NCBI RefSeq assembly: GCF_019175385.1
Contig: NC_083346.1
Location: 119,601,771-119,665,770, forward strand
Direction: 5' to 3'
Source: Lycium barbarum
Lineage: Eukaryota > Streptophyta > Magnoliopsida > Solanales > Solanaceae
DNA: 64,000 nt
The notes below the pieces were generated by a model, which had not been told where the DNA came from, did not search any database, and saw nothing but the letters and a program-made list of their open reading frames with translations. Positions 60,019-64,000 of the stretch are shown one piece after another (position 1 is the stretch's first letter; each line of letters begins with the position of its first letter). Made by a program: the position numbers and the translations under genes.

Positions 60019-61488
60019 GAGGTTAATATTTGTCTCAAAGTATTGAAGTCCCAGAAAAGAGCATTGGGGTGGCAGATATCTGATATTCAGGGAATTAGCC
60101 CCGCGCTGTGCATGCACAAGATACTCATGGAGGATGATCATAAGCCTAGCGCACAACATCAACGGAGACTAAACCCTGTGATGAAGGAGGTTGTCAAGAA
60201 AGAGGTGATCAAGTGGTTAGATTCAGACATTATTTTTCCCATTTCGGACAGTAAGTGGGTGAGCCCGGTGCAATGCGTCCCGAAGAAAGGAGGGATGACA
60301 GTTGTGACAAATGACAAAAACGAGCTCATTCCTACTAGAACAATTATTGGGTGGATAATCTGCATGGATTATCGCAAGCTGAACGAGGCAACCAGAAAGG
60401 ATCACTATCCTATTCCCTTCATAGATCAAATGCTAGACAGGTTAGCCGGGCAAGAGTTTTATTATTTTCTGGACGGTTACTCTGGCTACAATTAGATAGC
60501 TATTGCTCCGGAGGATCAGGAGAAGACCACGTTTTCATGTCCATATGACACATATGCTTTCAAACGCATGCCATTTGGGTTGTGTAATGCACCAGCAACT
60601 TTCCAAAGGTGCATGATGGCTATTTTTTCGGAGATGGTTGAGGACTTTGTAGAAGTACTCATGGATGATTTTTCGATATTCAGGAACTCTTTTGAGGTTT
60701 GCTTGCAGAATCTAGACCGAGTGCTGGCAAGATGTGAAGAAACTAACCTGGTCTTAAATTGGGAAAAATGTCACTTTATGGTCCGAAAAGGCATAGTCCT
60801 TGGGCACAAGGTTTCAAAGAGAGGGCTGGAGGTTGATCGTGCAAAAGTGGATGTCATTGAGAAGCTGCCACCCCCCATATCAGTCAAGGGTGTGCGCAGT
60901 TTCCTCGGGCATGCAGGATTCTACAGACGCTTCATAAAGGATTTTTCAAAGATCTCAAGTCCGATGTGCAGATTACTTGAAAAGGATGTGGAATTCCTAT
61001 TTGATGATGCATGTATTAAAGCCTTTGAACGTCTAAAGAATAGATTGGTAACTGCACCAATAATCATTGCACCTGACTGGAACTTGCCATTCGAGTTAAT
61101 GTGTGATGCAAGTGACAACACTGTGGGGGCTGTGCTGGGACAGCGACGAGAGAAAGTTTTTCATTCTATCTACTATGCTAGCAAGATGTTAGACACTGCC
61201 CAATTAAATTACACTGTGACAGATAAGGAGATTCTAGTTGTGGTTTATGCGTTTGATAAGTTTCGGTCCTATCTTGTTGGAACACATGTTATTGTTTACA
61301 CAGACCATGCAACTATTCGCTACTTGTTCAGCAAGAAGGATGCTAAACCCAGGTTGATTCGGTGGATTCTTCTGTTGCAAGAATTTGATATTGAGATTAA
61401 ATATCGGAAGGGAGTGGAGAACCAAGTTGCAGACAACTTGTCTAGATTGGACAACCATAACCACTTTGTGGAGGATGTTCAAATTTGA
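60019..61488 (+). pseudogene. Athila reverse transcriptase and RNase H
   Basis: RT starts near ALGWQISDIQGISPALCMHK and runs through [60 protein letters not shown] and the catalytic VLMDDFSIF. The M-D-D version of the YxDD box is usual for Athila. The connection domain includes [18 protein letters not shown]. RNase H follows with [34 protein letters not shown] and [10 protein letters not shown], ending in [13 protein letters not shown] at 60493-60495 interrupts RT before the MPFGL block, and a TGA at 61486-61488 ends the RNase H part. Otherwise the frame is intact and continuous with the connector and the integrase start. Confidence 0.94.
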
Positions 61489-62815
61489 GAGTCTTTCCCT
61501 GACGAGCAACTATTTGCAATTCCTGCTGCCGAAGTCCCATGGTATGCTGATATTGTGAACTTGATCGTAAGTGGGGTGTACCCACCTGAAGCCACTTCAC
61601 AGCAAAGAAAGAATTTATATCATGACTCACGGTTTTACATATGGGATGAGCCGTATTTGTTTAAGTAAGGAACTGATCAGCTAGTGAGGAGATGCATTCC
61701 ACAGACTGAGGTAGGTCAAGTGTTGGAGAGTTGTCATTCTTCCCCTTACAAGGGACACTTTCAAGGTGGTCGTACTGCGACTAAGGTATTACAATCTGGC
61801 TTCTATTGGCCCACCCTCTTCAAAGATGCCCATGCATTTGCTAGAGGTTGTGATCGGTGTCAACGAACGGGAAACATCTCTAAGAGGCACGAGATGCCTC
61901 TGACGAACATATTAGAGGTGGAGATATTTGACGTTTGGGGCATCGACTTTATGGGACCCTTCCCACCATCCTAGGTACATTCTGCTTGCAGTCGATTATG
62001 TTTCAAAATGGGTAGAGGCAGTCCCTCTTCCAACCAATGATGCGAAGGTGGTGGTGAATTTTGTGCGAAAGAATATTTTCGCGAGGTTTGGAACTCCACG
62101 GGCTATGATCAGCGATGGGGGTTCCCACTTCTGCAACAGCCTGCTGAAGAACCTTCTGGCGAAATATGAGGTGAAGCATAAGGTGTCTACAGCTTACCAC
62201 CCACAGACATGCGGACAGGTAGAGGTCTCAAATAGAGAGGTAAAGCAAATCTTAAAGAAAACTGTGAACGCTCAGAGGAAGGATTGGGCAATGAAGTTGG
62301 ATGACGCTTTATGGGCGTATCGCACAGCATATAAAACCCCCATCGGAGCTTATCCTTACATGTTAGTCTATGGGAAGGCATGTCATTTGCCGGTTGAGCT
62401 AGAGCACAAAGCATATTGGGCAATCAAAAAGCTCAATCTTGATATGAGCTTAGCCGGAGAGAAGAGGTTGTTGCAGCTGCACGAGCTTGATGAATTCATA
62501 TTAGGGGCATATGAGAATGCAAAGCTGTACAAGAAGAAAACAAAGCGATGGCATGACAAGCATATACAACATCGTGAATTCGCCCCAGGGCAGCAGGTAC
62601 TACTCTTCAACTCTAGGATGCGGTTGTTTCCGAGAAAGCTTAAGTCCAGATGGTCTGGCCCATTTGTGGTGTCGAAAATCACACCCCATGGGGCCGTCGA
62701 AATACAAACTATGGATGGGGTGCGCAAGTTCTTGGTCAATGGACAGCGCCTCAAGCGATATTGGGGCGGAAATTTTGACAAGAAAAAGGAGAAAATGCTC
62801 CTTGATGATGAGTAG
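61489..62815 (+). pseudogene. Athila integrase
   Basis: The zinc-binding HHCC module lies in LESCHSSPYKGHFQGGRTA and GCDRCQRTGNIS. The DDE core begins with the first Asp in [13 protein letters not shown], where a small indel near 61970 moves the frame by one. It continues with [19 protein letters not shown], the second Asp in [11 protein letters not shown], and the Glu in [19 protein letters not shown]. The C-terminal part shows [19 protein letters not shown], typical of Athila/Tat, and a GPF-type end ([20 protein letters not shown]). A TAA also lies at 61666-61668. No chromodomain follows. The true stop is at 62813-62815. Confidence 0.93.
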
Positions 62816-62825
62816 AGAAGGATAT

Positions 62826-62955
62826 GCGTCATGCCGCAACGTTAACTCAGGCTCTTCTCGGGAGGCAACCCGAGTTTGTAATGTAACAATTCAAAAAAAA
62901 AAGTGTCGTGCCACGACCTTAACTAAGGCGTTGGCTGGGAGGCAACCCAAATTTT
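62826..62955 (+). repeat. Two copies of a ~45-bp post-pol motif
   Basis: GTCATGCCGCAACGTTAACT and GTCGTGCCACGACCTTAACT each lead, ~20 bp later, into GGGAGGCAACCC. This duplicated block just after the integrase stop is a pattern I have seen in Athila/Tat elements. Its function is not known to me. Confidence 0.75.
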
Positions 62956-63052
62956 GTAGCATATATGTCATGTGTGTGTTCATGTTGCAGGACCAAATAA
63001 TGAGCAGGAACAATAAACACTCGAAGCAGTTAATGAAACAGCTCCAGGTTTG

Positions 63053-63360
63053 TGTGTGCTATGCCCATGCGTCGCATGGCAATTGCACATAAGGAGGCCA
63101 AAATTTTGGCTAAGTACAAAGTTCAAAAAGGGGTGTATTGTGCGCTGGCCATGCGTCGCATGGTCAGCGCATGATCAGCACTTAGAGCCAAAAATTTGGC
63201 TAAGTACAAAGTTCAGAAAGGGGGATGTTGTGCGCTGACCATGCGACGCATGTCCAGCGCATGAAGGGAAATCAGAGCAAAATATTTCTAAGTATAAAGT
63301 TCAGAAAGGGGGATGTTGTGCGCTGACCATGCGACGCATGGCCAACGCACGGGTCGGCCC
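63053..63360 (+). repeat. ~89-bp tandem units with CpG-rich palindromes
   Basis: Three clear 31-nt near-palindromes (63141-63171, 63231-63261 and 63319-63349), each starting TGCGCTG and ending CGCA with CATGCG-CGCATG at the centre, spaced 90 and 88 bp. A degenerate one lies at about 63056-63089. Between them comes GGCTAAGTACAAAGTTCAGA and a G-run. The same 31-nt motif is in this element's own LTR. Confidence 0.88.
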
Positions 63361-64000
63361 AGTTCGAATTCTTTTAAAAGAATAAGACACGGTCGACCCC
63401 CACTTACTCCCCACTTTTCACAACCCCCCCCCCCCCCCCCCCTCTCTAAAACTACTTCCAACCGAACCCAAACACCAAAACCCTTCTCCCAATCCCTTCC
63501 GACTCCAAGAAAAGTGGTGTAAATCATATCCTCCACAACACAAGGTAAGAATTCGTGTGTTTTCATCAATGAAATCCCATTCCTTCTTTCCCCTTTTTGT
63601 TGGGTTGAGAGATTGATAAACAAGGGCGTGTGGGTTGGGCAAAATTGGATGGGTGTTTCGGAATTGTTTTATTTGTACAAAGTGTTGGCTGCTAGAACAA
63701 GGATTCCCAAACATAAGAGAGGGTTTTACAACTCTTCATTGTTGCGAAACTTCAAGGGATAGTTCTATGCCCACAAGTTGCTTGATAAAATTCCTCAATT
63801 AAGTTTCGTGTGATTTTTGTGAAGTCTTGAGTAGCAAATAAACTTGAAACAACATTCTAAACCATAGGGAATTGCCATGAACACCCATAGGTCATTCAAC
63901 ATGTTTTTCCTTGTTTTGTAGGATAGTCTTTATTTCATTAGTTTTGTCGTTTTAGGCTAAAAATTTGGTTAACTTCTTTGTCTTGAGTTTTGTGTATCAT
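63361..64000 (+). other. Athila 3' internal region, no ORF recognised
   Basis: Starts with a C-rich stretch containing a 19-base C run (63424-63442), then CAAG followed by GTAAGAATTCGTGTG near 63541-63560, which looks like a splice donor. Athila elements can splice to an env-like ORF downstream, which would lie outside the window. Nothing in the visible part is clearly coding. Confidence 0.5.

Larger units (their letters stand above)
38222..64000 (+). mobile_element. Athila-type Ty3/gypsy element (3' end outside window)
   Basis: The 5' LTR (38222-38981 plus 56489-57100) is interrupted by a 17.5-kb LTR element. A tRNA-Asp-type PBS, gag, protease, RT-RNase H and integrase follow, then a long 3' non-coding region that continues to the window end. 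The LTR promoter TATAAATA is at 38733-38740. Gag and pol share one frame apart from a shift explained by a hAT MITE (267 + 8 bp) and one near 61970. At least eight in-frame stops make the copy non-functional. The lineage is inferred from the PBS and RT style. Any env-like ORF and the 3' LTR would lie downstream of the window. Confidence 0.9.

Overview
The window is repeat-dense plant nuclear DNA, probably a eudicot. The solo and full-length LTRs carry motifs I associate with Solanaceae Ogre/Tat-type elements, so Solanaceae is my best guess, by inference only. I see no intact host gene. About three quarters of the window can be assigned to transposable elements, many bounded to the base by target-site duplications (TSDs).

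Layout: 1-328 is the end of an Ogre/LARD-like LTR inserted into a Tekay-type chromovirus LTR (329-1568). A Mutator-like (MULE) element with ~240-bp inverted arms sits at 2802-3822 (9-bp TSD). A frameshifted Ty1/copia element (5644-10476) is followed by a second partial copy (to 10752). From about 10.7 to 20.3 kb lie Helitron termini in head-to-tail order, two captured host-gene scraps (a SET-domain methyltransferase exon and a TBL/PMR5-family O-acetyltransferase fragment), a 360-bp solo LTR and a 1.56-kb near-perfect foldback MULE.

A minus-strand Helitron (20322-38157) was split by a 15.7-kb Tekay-type chromovirus (20695-36354, TSD GTTGT). That element has itself been interrupted in pol by a 5.5-kb solo LTR (23957-29431, TSD TTAAC). 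From 38222 to the window end runs an Athila-type Ty3/gypsy element. Its 5' LTR is interrupted by a 17.5-kb LTR element (38982-56483, TSD ATTGC) that has PBS, PPT and long LTRs but no recognisable gag or pol (LARD-like). A 788-bp element in that element's left LTR and a 267-bp hAT MITE in the Athila protease region are the youngest layers there.

The coding parts are retrotransposon genes (gag, protease, RT, RNase H, integrase, chromodomain) broken by premature stops and a few indels. In both gypsy elements, removing the nested insertion plus its TSD puts the flanking pol frames back in register, which independently supports the boundaries. The most interesting signals are: a large non-coding LTR element whose LTRs seem to contain an intron and a conserved short hairpin; a 31-nt CpG-rich palindromic motif shared by the Athila U3 and its 3' non-coding region; a palindrome-array element with 9-bp TSD; and a hAT MITE carrying tRNA-like A and B boxes.
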